Shown in pieces: positions 7,731 to 21,518 of a DNA stretch of 64,000 nt (its first letter is position 1; every line of letters starts with the position of its first letter). Where the stretch lies: assembly GCA_913058575.1 (NCBI GenBank), contig CAJXRF010000010.1, forward strand, positions 1 to 64,000. Direction: 5' to 3'. Below the pieces are notes generated by a model. That model made no database searches, had not been told where the DNA came from, and worked only from the letters and a program-made list of their open reading frames with translations. The position numbers and the translations under genes were made by a program. The DNA is from an uncultured Bermanella sp. (GTDB lineage Bacteria > Pseudomonadota > Gammaproteobacteria > Pseudomonadales > Oceanobacteraceae).

Positions 7731-9089
7731 TTAAGCTGATGCACTGTTTGTTTTCATTTGATCGATCATCGCCAGATGATCCTTGTGATAGGTCCGCGCC
7801 GCGAAGAAAATAAAAACCCCTGTCATAAGCAACGAGACGGGGACCAGATACATTGCATCGTGAAGACCGACAGCCTTGAATTGCTCTGTCATTTCGGTGG
7901 CACCGGCGGACTCCATCGCAGCCAGAGAAAATGTGTCGGATAGATAACCGACCACTACCGGTCCAATTGCCCCACCTAGAAGATATTGACCCGCGAAATA
8001 GATGGCCATCGCGGTGCCTCGCAAACGGGGTTCGACGACGTCGTGCAAGGCCGGGTAAATAGTCGTGAAATAGTTATAATAAAGTAGCCATCCCAGACCG
8101 AACAGAACAGCGAAAGCGGTCAATGCGGTGTTATCCTGTTGCAGGGAGAATGTGGTTAGGACGGCCGCTAGAATCAAAGATATAGCGCCATAGTTTAATC
8201 GGCCGGTTTCACTTTTTTGGTGGAGGTGGTCTGCAATCTGCGCGCCCAGTGTCAAAGCCAGCAGTCCCGTAACGCCGACAATTCCGCCGGTGATCACCGC
8301 TGCTTCTTCGAGTGGTAGTTCAAAAAATCTTTGCAGCAGAACCACCATGAAGCCGCTCCCCGAATAACCTGCCATTTGGACCATTATACCCGATGCGATG
8401 ATCCACCACATGGTCTTGATCTGGAGGATCTTCTTGATGGGTTGCTTAATTGGGTCTTCGGAGACTGCTACGACCTCAGCGGCTCCACGCTTTGGTTCGC
8501 GAATGAACAACACGAAAAGTGCCAGTATAAATCCCGGTATTGCCGCAAGCAAAAAGGGCGCTCGCCAGCTATTATCGAAGGCTTTGACCATTGCACCGAC
8601 CGTGAAAAACGCCAAGATTAATCCAATCGGCAGACCCAGCATATAAATACCCATCGCACGAGCACGTTTATTAGAGGGAAATAAATCGCCAATTATTGAA
8701 GTTGCCGCGGGAGCACAACTGGCCTCACCGATTCCGACGCCAATGCGGATCAGAAGCAGGGAGGTATAATTCCAAGCTGCCCCGGTAGCGGCGGTCAGCC
8801 CACTCCAGACCACCAGGCCGGAGGCGAGAACCTTCTTTCGCGATTTGGTATCCGATAGGCGGCCCAGAGGAATACCTGCAAATGCATAGACCAAAGTAAA
8901 GGCGGCACTGAGGATGCCAAGTTGGACATCGCTAAGGGAAAATTCCAGCCTGATCGGCTCAAAGACAACCGCAGGGATCGTGCGATCAAAAAAATTAAGC
9001 AAATTCACTAGGAAAAGAATGATCATTACGCGCCAGGCGTTATTGGCCTGAACCGCACCTTGATTGTTGATCATTTGGTTTGTCGTCAT
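7731..9089 (-). CDS. MFS transporter
   Basis: 12-TM pattern, MFS signatures (GRLSDTKSRKKVL, NFFDRTIPAVV). Confidence 0.85.
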   Translation of the reverse strand: MTTNQMINNQGAVQANNAWRVMIILFLVNLLNFFDRTIPAVVFEPIRLEFSLSDVQLGILSAAFTLVYAFAGIPLGRLSDTKSRKKVLASGLVVWSGLTAATGAAWNYTSLLLIRIGVGIGEASCAPAATSIIGDLFPSNKRARAMGIYMLGLPIGLILAFFTVGAMVKAFDNSWRAPFLLAAIPGFILALFVLFIREPKRGAAEVVAVSEDPIKQPIKKILQIKTMWWIIASGIMVQMAGYSGSGFMVVLLQRFFELPLEEAAVITGGIVGVTGLLALTLGAQIADHLHQKSETGRLNYGAISLILAAVLTTFSLQQDNTALTAFAVLFGLGWLLYYNYFTTIYPALHDVVEPRLRGTAMAIYFAGQYLLGGAIGPVVVGYLSDTFSLAAMESAGATEMTEQFKAVGLHDAMYLVPVSLLMTGVFIFFAARTYHKDHLAMIDQMKTNSASA

Positions 9090-9370
9090 TTTTTGTCCCT
9101 GTCAAATGTGTTTTAAATACTATTTTTATTGTCATTCAAAATTTACAGCGAATTATTAAAGGACTCTGTTAACAGGTGGCGATTAAATTCGTTATTCTTA
9201 CGCCGCTGATAGTTGCTGCACAACGAATCGCTTAACCCTATCTTGATCCAATCATTCAACGATTTAAGAGTGTGTGTCAGTTCTAATACCTGGGTAGCAC
9301 ACGATTGTTTGGTATCCTACTTTGTGACAGCTATCAGGTGATATCTTACTCATTTAATGACCGAATACCG

Positions 9371-12300
9371 TTACAGAGCTTCAACCACAACGGGAATACC
9401 ATTTAATACCGCATTACCGGAAAGTTCATCCACCAGTTTGTCATCGGTTAGAATGTTCTTATTGATACCTGGATTGGTTTTGGCGACGCTAAGCTCAACC
9501 CCTTCAAGATTGTGGCCCCAACCGTGCGGTAAACAAACGGATCCTGGCATCACCGTTTCGGTTATTTCTACTTCTACGTGTAATTGACCAACGCGTGAAG
9601 AGATTTTCGCTTTGTTTCCATTTTGTAAGTTGTGTTTTTTAGCGTCAATCGGGTGCATGAATAAACCACAACGATCTTTTCCTTTTACTAAACGGTGACT
9701 GTTATGCATCCAGGAATTATTAGAGCGTAAATCACGACGGCCTATGAGGTTTAATTGTGTTTGATTTTTCAAATCATTGGCGAAGTCTTTTAAGCGCTCT
9801 AGGTCTTTTAGGTATAAGTCTGGCATCATGTGAATCTTCTTATCTTCTGTAAATAAGAATTCAGGCAGACAAGCTTGCAGTGGGCCAAGGTTTAAACCAT
9901 GTGGAAACTCTTTTAGTTTCTCTAGGCTTAAACCTTCTTCATGGTGGATAACTTCGTTGCCCTGGTATTCATTGAAACTGTCAGCATAGGGACCATTTTT
10001 CAGTGCGTAGTCCAATATTTCAATCGGTGTTATTGCTTGAGATTTAGCGGGCTTGCCCATTTTAATGCTATCTAATCGTTCAATTAACCCATTGGAAATT
10101 TCCCAATCAGATAAACGGCTATGATCGTGGGTAAATAGTGCTTCGGAAAACTTGGCCACGTTATGCACGGAGAGTAAATTAAATACCAAGTCATATTGCT
10201 CATGCTCTAGGGGGCCGGTAGGCGGTAAAATAATATCGGCGTGACGTGAGGTTTCATTTAGATAAAAATCAACAGATACCATGAAGTCTAATTCACTGAG
10301 GCCTTCTTCTAACAAACGGCTATTAGGTGTAGAGAGCGCAGGGTTACCTGCCATGCAGATGAATCCTCTTATTTGACCTTCTCCTGGTGTTGTCATTTCT
10401 TCTGCAATGACGGTGGACGGAAATTCTCGGTTGAATTCTGGTAAACCTCGTACCCGAGTGTGATAGGTGGCGAAGCTACCGGCTTGATGAGGTTTAATAG
10501 CAGAATCTATTGCCGGTTTGGTAAACATCATACCGCCGCGGCGGTCAAGGTTACCGGTTAGAATGTTGAGTATGTTGATTAGCCAATGGTTCAAAGCTCC
10601 AAAAGCTTGGGTAGAAATTCCCATGCGGCCATAGCAAATCGCTTTGTCAGCGCGGGCAAAATCTTCAGCAATTTTTTCAATTTCAGGCTGTGGAATACCG
10701 CATAGTTCAGAAATTTCCGTTATTGAGAATAGCTCAAAGGTTTTTAATAATTCATCCCAGTGATCCATCATGCCTTTCAGTTTGCCTGGCTTATACAGCT
10801 TTTTTTGTATGATGTGTTGAATCAGACCTATCAAGAAAAAAGCATCGCTGGCTGGCCGGATAAAATAATGCTCTTGGGCATATCGGGCGGTTTCGTTTTT
10901 ACGCGGGTCTACCAAAACTAACTTACCACCGCGCTCGTGAATACCTTCTAAGCGTTTAAGAATGTCCCCAGCCGACATCAGGCTGCCGTTAGATGCAGCC
11001 GGATTGGCGCCTAACATCAGCATATAATCGGTGTGATCGATGTCAGGAATAGTGAAAATTTGGCCATGTCCGAACATTAAGTAAGAGCACAGCTGGTGGG
11101 GCATTTGATCAAGGGAAGCTCCGGTGAATATATTTCTACTGCCCAGAGATTTGCGTAACTTTTTTGTCGTTAATAACAAGCCTAAGTTGTGCGAAGCTGG
11201 ATTGCCCCAATAGGCACCAACGGCATCGTTACCATAGTGCGCTTGAACCTTTGCAATGCCTTCAGCGGCATAATCCAGTGCGTCGTCCCATTCTACTTCT
11301 AACCATTGGCCATCTACTTTGCGTAGTGGTTTTTTCAAACGGTCTGGGTCGTTGTGCAAATCTTGCAGTGAATAGCCTTTAGGGCAAATATGACCCCAAC
11401 TGTGTTGGTCTTTATCGTCGCCAGAGACGGCAATGATATTATCCCCTTGATACTGAATGGTCACACCACACATGGCTTCACACAAAGTACAGCTGCGATA
11501 GTGCTCTTTAACGGGCAGTTTGGCTTGTGCTTCGGCCTTGGCAGTAGCCGTTGAGCGGGCATCGCGAATTACCATTAACATGCTGGCAACATTGGTTTCT
11601 TTACGACGAGGGCGGCCTTGCTTTTGACCTTCTGTTTGTTCGTGTTGATCCAGTAGTTGCCAATCAGAAAACGTAATAAATTCTACTTGGTTGTCCGCTA
11701 AAATGGTTGTTACGTCTGTTTCTATGGGGTCCAGTATTCCGGGTAGGCTAGCAATCAATTGGCCAACGGTATCGGCTGCACAGTGTTTATTGCTGCCAAT
11801 CACTCCGCTGGCGCCCCGTTTAATCCAACCGGCTACGTATTCTTTGGTATCGTCTGCTTGAATGCGTGAATGTTCATTCGCGATCACACCGCGGCGCTCA
11901 TCAAAGGGTAAGCCAGCAATTGGTGTACCTTGATATCCGGTTGCGTTGATAATGAGGTCGACATCCAGCGCTGATCGTTCATCAGTCGTCACCGCTTGCA
12001 CACGGCCGTTTTCTCCACATTCCAAACGGTTACGTACAATATTTAATTGCTTGTTGCCGCTCTCTACCGTGACGGACTCTGGGCTGGTTAAAAACATAAA
12101 TTGAATGCGCTTTGTGCTTGGGTCATTGCTTAATGGACGTTTTGCAATGTCCCGCAATAGCACCATATTTTGCCGGGCTTCACTGTATTCTGGTTTGACA
12201 AGTTTCGCTTCGGATTCGGCGTCCAGTTCTAAATCGGCTGGGTTAATAATTAAATCCAAATTCTCAATGCCACATAGTTGCTCAAGTTCTTTTGGAGTAA

Positions 12301-13192
12301 AGGCCACTTGTACCGCACCACGACGGGCCAATAAACAGACTTCGTTAATGTTGTTATCACGCAGTAGGTGTAGCGAGGGGTCGGCAATATCGGTTTTAGC
12401 TAAGTCTTCGTAGGGTAATACCAAAATACGGGCTATATCCAATGCCACATTGCCAATACCAATAACGGCTGCACGTTTGCCACTTAGGTTAGGCTGCAAA
12501 GATTGGTTGTCTGGGTGGCCGTTATACCAGCCGACAAAGTCAGAGGAGCCAAAAATATTTTCCAAGTCTGCACCAGGGATGGTAAGCGCACGGCTTTTTG
12601 AACCCCCGGTCGCATACACAACACTGTGGTAAAGAGATTTAAGCTGCTTGGTCGATACATTTTCACCAATTTTCACGTTACCAAAAAAACGCACCTGCTT
12701 ATTTTCGGCAATGCGCTCAAAGCCGGCACTAACTGATTTGATACGTGGATGGTCTGGGGCAACGCCGTAGCGTACTAAACCAAATGGAGTCGGTAGACGC
12801 TCAAAAATGTCCACCTTGGCCGATGGCATTTGTTTTAAAATAGCTTCGGCGGTATAAAAACCAGAGGGGCCTGCTCCCACAATTGCAAAGCGACCTGCTA
12901 GGGCTGAATTGGCGCGGGCTGTAGCCGCTTGGAAAACACTCTCACGAATAACCGGTAAAACCTTGGCTTGCTCGGCGTTAAGGGCAATGTATTGCTGCTG
13001 ATCTTTAGGTACCGCGTTTTTCGGGAAAATCGCGTGCTCTGGGCATTCGGTTAGACAGGCATTACAATCGATACAAGCCTGAGGATCGATGTAGAGCATA
13101 TCTTCGCCAGCACGAAAGGCGTCTACAGGGCACACATCCACACAGTTAGTGTGTTTATGGTTTACACAAGCTTCTGTTACAACATAGGCCAT
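9371..13192 (-). CDS. Fusion: 7Fe/2[4Fe-4S]-type ferredoxin + FAD ferredoxin-NADP reductase (FprA/FprB-like) + molybdopterin (bis-MGD) oxidoreductase
   Basis: MAYVVTEACVNHKHTNCVDVCPVDAF...CIDCNACLTECP; FNR FAIVGAGPSGFYTAE / GIGNVALDIARIL; Mo-enzyme CTLCEAMCGVTI...GHICPKG. ORF extends to 13240 but Met at 13192 fits the ferredoxin start. Confidence 0.85.
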   Translation of the reverse strand: MAYVVTEACVNHKHTNCVDVCPVDAFRAGEDMLYIDPQACIDCNACLTECPEHAIFPKNAVPKDQQQYIALNAEQAKVLPVIRESVFQAATARANSALAGRFAIVGAGPSGFYTAEAILKQMPSAKVDIFERLPTPFGLVRYGVAPDHPRIKSVSAGFERIAENKQVRFFGNVKIGENVSTKQLKSLYHSVVYATGGSKSRALTIPGADLENIFGSSDFVGWYNGHPDNQSLQPNLSGKRAAVIGIGNVALDIARILVLPYEDLAKTDIADPSLHLLRDNNINEVCLLARRGAVQVAFTPKELEQLCGIENLDLIINPADLELDAESEAKLVKPEYSEARQNMVLLRDIAKRPLSNDPSTKRIQFMFLTSPESVTVESGNKQLNIVRNRLECGENGRVQAVTTDERSALDVDLIINATGYQGTPIAGLPFDERRGVIANEHSRIQADDTKEYVAGWIKRGASGVIGSNKHCAADTVGQLIASLPGILDPIETDVTTILADNQVEFITFSDWQLLDQHEQTEGQKQGRPRRKETNVASMLMVIRDARSTATAKAEAQAKLPVKEHYRSCTLCEAMCGVTIQYQGDNIIAVSGDDKDQHSWGHICPKGYSLQDLHNDPDRLKKPLRKVDGQWLEVEWDDALDYAAEGIAKVQAHYGNDAVGAYWGNPASHNLGLLLTTKKLRKSLGSRNIFTGASLDQMPHQLCSYLMFGHGQIFTIPDIDHTDYMLMLGANPAASNGSLMSAGDILKRLEGIHERGGKLVLVDPRKNETARYAQEHYFIRPASDAFFLIGLIQHIIQKKLYKPGKLKGMMDHWDELLKTFELFSITEISELCGIPQPEIEKIAEDFARADKAICYGRMGISTQAFGALNHWLINILNILTGNLDRRGGMMFTKPAIDSAIKPHQAGSFATYHTRVRGLPEFNREFPSTVIAEEMTTPGEGQIRGFICMAGNPALSTPNSRLLEEGLSELDFMVSVDFYLNETSRHADIILPPTGPLEHEQYDLVFNLLSVHNVAKFSEALFTHDHSRLSDWEISNGLIERLDSIKMGKPAKSQAITPIEILDYALKNGPYADSFNEYQGNEVIHHEEGLSLEKLKEFPHGLNLGPLQACLPEFLFTEDKKIHMMPDLYLKDLERLKDFANDLKNQTQLNLIGRRDLRSNNSWMHNSHRLVKGKDRCGLFMHPIDAKKHNLQNGNKAKISSRVGQLHVEVEITETVMPGSVCLPHGWGHNLEGVELSVAKTNPGINKNILTDDKLVDELSGNAVLNGIPVVVEAL

Positions 13193-13312
13193 GGTTTTGG
13201 CTCCCAAAAACTCAATCAATATCGTTCTTCGTGAGGGCATACTGGGTGAAATTCAGGCAAGAGTATTGACATTGCTATTGACATTTTGTGCCAAGGCTCG
13301 AATACTGAGAAA

Positions 13313-14329
13313 ATGTTAGAGCAAGCTATCGTACCCACCAGTTTTATTGCCGTGTTGCAGCGCTATATAGACAATCGAAGCATTGATATCCCAGAACTCA
13401 GCCAAAAGCTGGTAAAGCTGCAAACCCAAAGCAAAATGACCATCCAAGAATACGACAGGTTATTGCATCAATTGCAGCAGCAAGACCCTGTGCCGGCTTT
13501 TGGTGTGAAAATTGGGCAAATGATTGAGCCCAAAGACTTTGGTTTGGTGGGTTATCTTGTAACTGCATGCAGTAACTTGGGCCAAGCCTTAGCCCGGTAT
13601 GGTCGTTTTCAAACTTTGGTGCTTTCAGAATTACGCACGCAAGAAGAAGTGAACAGCGATGTCATCAGCCACCGCTGGAACCTGCACGATGTGGATACAC
13701 CGCTTTCGTGTGAATTTGGTGTCGCTATTTACATTACCTTATTTCAAAGCTTAATTGCTAAAGCCATCGCCCCAATTGAAGTCGGGCTGCCTTTTGATAC
13801 ACCCGCCGACGCGAGTATTTATAAAGCGTTATTTGGGTGCCCAGTGGTATTTAACAGCCCATGCTTAAGAGTGGACCTCCCAGCCAATATTATGCGGCAA
13901 TCCATCTCTAGCCGTGACCCCTATATGCGCAAGATTTTTGATAGCCAAGCGGAAGCCATGCTCGAAGCTGAAGGGGGAAAACGCTCAGACAGCTTTGACG
14001 ACTTTTTTGAAACCCTGCAAGAACAAATACTGATGGCCATGAAGGATGGCGACACTAAAGCGAGTACCGTTGCAAAGAAAATGGGTTTTTCACTGCGTGG
14101 CTTTTATCGAACATTGGAAGCCAAGGGCTACAGTTACCGTAGTTTAGTGGCCGGATTGCGCAGTCGTTTAGCCAAAAAATATTTAATGGATGTCAGGCTT
14201 ACTTTTTCCGATGTGGCCTTGTTACTGGGCTATTCCGAACAAAGTGCTTTTATCCGTGCGTTTAAAAATTGGGAAGGCATGACTCCGGGAGAGTTTCGAA
14301 AGCAGAAGCTCGTGTTGAAAGATTCTTAA
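13313..14329 (+). CDS. AraC-family transcriptional regulator (Arabinose_bd-type N-domain)
   Basis: C-terminal HTH (VALLLGYSEQSAFIRAFKNWEGMTPGEFRK); divergent from the Mo-fusion gene. Track ORF starts at 13286. Confidence 0.85.
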   Translation: MLEQAIVPTSFIAVLQRYIDNRSIDIPELSQKLVKLQTQSKMTIQEYDRLLHQLQQQDPVPAFGVKIGQMIEPKDFGLVGYLVTACSNLGQALARYGRFQTLVLSELRTQEEVNSDVISHRWNLHDVDTPLSCEFGVAIYITLFQSLIAKAIAPIEVGLPFDTPADASIYKALFGCPVVFNSPCLRVDLPANIMRQSISSRDPYMRKIFDSQAEAMLEAEGGKRSDSFDDFFETLQEQILMAMKDGDTKASTVAKKMGFSLRGFYRTLEAKGYSYRSLVAGLRSRLAKKYLMDVRLTFSDVALLLGYSEQSAFIRAFKNWEGMTPGEFRKQKLVLKDS

Positions 14330-14880
14330 AAAATTTAATTTGGTGTAACTCAATATAGTCAATTAGTTCGTTCAGAAGTAAATCTACCTTCTCTTCCTTC
14401 ATCTCAGGTATCAAACTACTTAATCGTTCTAATGCAGTATTGCCATTTCTATGCCATAAATGCCACTTCACTTTTTCTAATTGTGTTTTCCTTTCTCCCT
14501 CTATGAAGTTATCGATAATAGTGAACTGCTTGGTAATATGAAACCAATCCAACACATTGATCAGTGTTTGATTTAACATGACCGCAATTAATAGCAGCCA
14601 CTAACTTTTCAACAGCCAACGTTTTTCTACGGCATTGGGTTCGTTAAGTTTTTGTTCGCCTATCACTTCAGATACTGTGGCAACACTTCGCCTAATACGA
14701 TCAGTGTTATTAATAGGTCGAACTAAGCTGCTTTCTGCATTTAGACTTCTGGACGCTTGTCGATAGCTGTTTTCAGCCCCCTGTATGGATTGTTTTTCAA
14801 GTAAATCTGGATGAAAAGATGAGCCGTAAATTCCTTCAATTGTGTATGGACTCGATCACCCTCATTTGCAACTGACCCTT
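14262..14880 (-). mobile_element. Decayed transposase remnant (ISKra4/ISL3-like)
   Basis: Minus-strand ORF …NVLDWFHITKQFTIIDN…EKVKWHLWHRNGNTALERL…; further frameshifted segments LNAESSLVRPINNTDRIRRSVATVSEVIGEQKLNEPNAVEKRWLLKS and NPYRGLKTAIDKRPEV upstream. Confidence 0.55.
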
Positions 14881-14919
14881 TGAATATAATTTTGTGGCCT
14901 GTTAAGGCCGTGTGAGGAA

Positions 14920-18256
<3,337 letters not shown>

Positions 18257-18259
18257 TTA

Positions 18260-19546
18260 TTAATGGTCGTGTGAGGCGCCAGATTTCTCTAGGTCAGCCT
18301 TAATTAAATAACTGTTGTCTACCACGTATTCATCACCGGCTTTAAGGCCGCTTAAAACTTCAGTGTTTTCATCGTCTCTTAGACCCAACTCCAGTGGGCG
18401 AAATTCGTATTCATTGCCCACTTTAATGAAGGTCACTTGCCAATCACGGAAGGTTTGAATGGCTTTGTTATCTATCAGTAAGGGAGTGCTTACTTTCTTA
18501 ACGGTGACCTTGCCTTCTACCAACAGGCCTGGTGTCCATTGGCCGCTGCGGTTATCCAATAAAGCGCGGGCAATCATAAAGGGCGAGCCTGTGGTGCTGG
18601 GAATAAGGTGCTCAATGCGGGTGTTGGCTTTGCGCTCACCAAGGCTGACCACTACATCTTGGCCTGTGGTAATGCGTTGCGATTGAGTGGGGAAGATTTG
18701 AAACTCTGCCCACACGCTGTCGAAGTTGGCGAGGGTAAACAGGGCTTGGTCTTCGGTTTGCTCACCTTGTGCAGCGTGGCGCGCGGTAATGGTGCCGCTG
18801 AATGGGGCCGTTACATTGTAGCGATTAAGGCTTTCGTTAGATTCAATTACTGCCAGCACTTGGCCTTTTTTTACCTTGTCGCCAATGGCCACGTTCACCC
18901 GCTTAATGATGCCGGGAAAGCGCGCTTCTATGTGGCTGATTTTACTGGTGTCGGCCACGGCCTTGCCATAAACCGTGAGGGTTTGGTTGATTTCACCTGG
19001 CCCTGCTGGCTGGGTGCTTATGCCAGCTCGGTTGGCGATTTCAGTTTTAATTTCCACGCGGCCTTCATGGTTTTCGTACTGCCAAGTGTGGGTTTGCCCT
19101 TCATGGTTTAAAAAGACGGTGACATCAAACGAATGGGGTTCTTCCACCGCGCCATTGCCTTGTAGATAATCGCCCATCTTGGTCTTCAGCTGTTTGAATT
19201 CAAAAGCCTTGGTCTCGCCCCCTAGACGGGTCAGTTGCACAGTCAGTTTAGCCTTTGATACTGGCTGGCCTTCGTCTGTGATCCAAGCGCGAAACTCTGG
19301 CTCGGCGCTGTCTTCAATTAGGGCAAGCTCTACGGTTAGGTGCCCTTCATGAAACAATCTGCCGCCGTTTGGACCTTGCTGGGCTTCGTTGTGATCATCG
19401 TGTTCTTCACTATGGCCCTGTTCTTGTGCTTCATGGCCGTGATCGCCATGTTGTTCGGCATAAGCCAGTTGTAGGCTGCCGCTGAAGACCATAAAGCTCA
19501 GGGCCAATTTGGCGATCATGGGGTTCATGGAAAAAAGTGATGTCAT
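18260..19546 (-). CDS. czcB: Efflux RND periplasmic adaptor (CzcB/CusB family), His-rich N-terminus
   Basis: HGDHGHEAQEQGHSEEHDDH, HlyD/biotinyl-lipoyl-like region; adjacent to RND gene. Track ORF starts at 19603. Confidence 0.85.
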   Translation of the reverse strand: MTSLFSMNPMIAKLALSFMVFSGSLQLAYAEQHGDHGHEAQEQGHSEEHDDHNEAQQGPNGGRLFHEGHLTVELALIEDSAEPEFRAWITDEGQPVSKAKLTVQLTRLGGETKAFEFKQLKTKMGDYLQGNGAVEEPHSFDVTVFLNHEGQTHTWQYENHEGRVEIKTEIANRAGISTQPAGPGEINQTLTVYGKAVADTSKISHIEARFPGIIKRVNVAIGDKVKKGQVLAVIESNESLNRYNVTAPFSGTITARHAAQGEQTEDQALFTLANFDSVWAEFQIFPTQSQRITTGQDVVVSLGERKANTRIEHLIPSTTGSPFMIARALLDNRSGQWTPGLLVEGKVTVKKVSTPLLIDNKAIQTFRDWQVTFIKVGNEYEFRPLELGLRDDENTEVLSGLKAGDEYVVDNSYLIKADLEKSGASHDH

Positions 19547-19550
19547 GGGG

Positions 19551-20876
19551 TTATCCTTGTAAGTCTTGTGAGTGCGAAGCGCCATTGGCAAGTGGCTGGG
19601 CACTGAGTTGTTCTATTTCGGCGCCAAAGGTGAGGGCCGCGGCACCTGCGTCTATTAAGGCCCCTTGAGCGCTAAGCAAATCTTGTTGGGCGCTCACATA
19701 ATCTAAATACCGGTAGCGACCACTCTCATAAGCCTTGCGGGTTTCTTTTAAAGCCTGAGTTAAGGTGGGGACCACATCTTTGCGTAAGGTATTAACAGTA
19801 TGGATGGCTTGCTGGCGATTGCTGTAGGCTTGATACAACTGGGTGCGCAAAGCTAGTAACGCCGCGTCTTTTTGGGCGCTGGCTTCGTTTAATTGAGCAT
19901 GGGCGGTTTGCAAGGCGCCTGTGTTTCGAGCCCCGCTAAACAAGGGTATATTAATGCCCGCCACCAGAGCGCTGCTGTTACTTTGCTCAAACTGCTTCAC
20001 CCCTAATGACCAGCCAATGTTCCCACTGGATTGGGTTTGGGCGAGCCTGAGTTGTGCCGCTTGCAAACGTTCTTGGGCGGCAAATACTTCTATGGCGGGG
20101 TTGAGTTTGAGTTGGCCATACAGCTGCGGGAAGGTGGCATCTTGGCCAAACTCATAAAGACTGCCGTTTACCTGAGTAAAGGTCACTTCAGAGTCACCCC
20201 ATTGAGCGGCCAGCACCATTTTAAGGGCATTTAGACTTTGCTTTTGAGCACTCAGTTGAAGTTGGGCATGGCTGCTGGCGGCTTGGGCCCTTAATACTTC
20301 GGCTTTAGGGGCAGCACCGGCTTGGGCGCGAGTTCTTACCTGTTGCAAGGTTTGTTGGGCCAGTTTAAAAGACGACTGCGCTAACGCCACTTTTTCTTGG
20401 GCGGCCAGTACTTGTATGTAGTGGCGGGTCACATTGCCTAAAGCCCTTAGAGCGTCTACTTGAAGTTGTGCTTCTAATCGGCCTAAACCGCTATTGGCCA
20501 AGGCTACTCGGGCTTTTTGTTGGCCACCTAACTCTAGGGTAGATGACAGGGCGATGGTCCATTCAGCTTGATCTGTTCCTGTGTATTCATCACTACCGGC
20601 GATATTGTCGGCACTGACACTTAACTCATATTCTGGGGCTAATTGTGCGCTTTGTAATTGCCCATTAAGCGCGTTTTGGCGAAAGGCGAATACCTTTAAA
20701 TCTGGGTTTTCATTAAGGGTGCTTTTCACGGCCTGTTGCAAACTGAGTGTTTGCCCCGCTTGGCTAGCACTGACTGGCAGGGCGAATAAGAGTCCGGCCA
20801 AACAGGCCCCAAGGCCGCTTTTAAAACGAATGGATGAACGGGCCCGTGACGAGAACGGGACACTGATGGTTAACAT
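19551..20876 (-). CDS. czcC: Outer-membrane efflux protein (TolC/CzcC family)
   Basis: TolC-type repeats (SLQQAVKSTLNENPDL...), operon context. Confidence 0.85.
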   Translation of the reverse strand: MLTISVPFSSRARSSIRFKSGLGACLAGLLFALPVSASQAGQTLSLQQAVKSTLNENPDLKVFAFRQNALNGQLQSAQLAPEYELSVSADNIAGSDEYTGTDQAEWTIALSSTLELGGQQKARVALANSGLGRLEAQLQVDALRALGNVTRHYIQVLAAQEKVALAQSSFKLAQQTLQQVRTRAQAGAAPKAEVLRAQAASSHAQLQLSAQKQSLNALKMVLAAQWGDSEVTFTQVNGSLYEFGQDATFPQLYGQLKLNPAIEVFAAQERLQAAQLRLAQTQSSGNIGWSLGVKQFEQSNSSALVAGINIPLFSGARNTGALQTAHAQLNEASAQKDAALLALRTQLYQAYSNRQQAIHTVNTLRKDVVPTLTQALKETRKAYESGRYRYLDYVSAQQDLLSAQGALIDAGAAALTFGAEIEQLSAQPLANGASHSQDLQG

Positions 20877-20964
20877 AGGTAAATCCTAGGCGCATAGCAT
20901 GACAAATGGGCTTTTTACCTGTGAAGGCAAAAGCTCAGCTAAAAACTCTGTTTACAACAGGTGG

Positions 20965-21348
20965 CTAGGATAGGGCCCGAGGGGGCTTAAATAACTGAGA
21001 GGCTATAGAGGAAGGCGCGCTGCTTCTGAGGTCTAGGGAATGCTTTTCACGGTCTGATACCACAGGGTCGGTGAACAAACTGCCTAAGAAATTAAATTGT
21101 GGGCTATGGCAATGACAGCAATGCTGGCAGTCAATGGCCGTATCCGGTACTGATTGAACGTCACTAGGGGATAAGTTATCAATGGAGAGGTTACTTAGGT
21201 TTTCGTGCTCTGACTGGCCGTAAAGTGATTCATCGTGCTGATATAGGGGGTTAAGATCGGGGTGATCTAAATGAATATCCGCCACTGCTATTAGCGATTG
21301 CAGGGCAATCAGTAGAATCAGTACTTTAGATATCCAAGAGTTCTTCAT
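20965..21348 (-). CDS. Small exported His/Cys protein, metal-resistance associated
   Basis: N-terminal signal-like segment, DCQHCCHCHSPQF motif; upstream in the efflux operon. Confidence 0.6.
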   Translation of the reverse strand: MKNSWISKVLILLIALQSLIAVADIHLDHPDLNPLYQHDESLYGQSEHENLSNLSIDNLSPSDVQSVPDTAIDCQHCCHCHSPQFNFLGSLFTDPVVSDREKHSLDLRSSAPSSIASQLFKPPRALS

Positions 21349-21518
21349 TAAACACCAAATGGCTTATGGGACGGGCTTGATGATAAACATGTCACGACAA
21401 TATGCATGGGCCGTCTTTAATGTGCCTGTGGATAATATAAAAATATTGTAAATAGATGTGTATTTTTACCTTTCTTTACAGAGTGTAAAGTGTAGCTTAA
21501 TTGTGATGGCATCTACCA

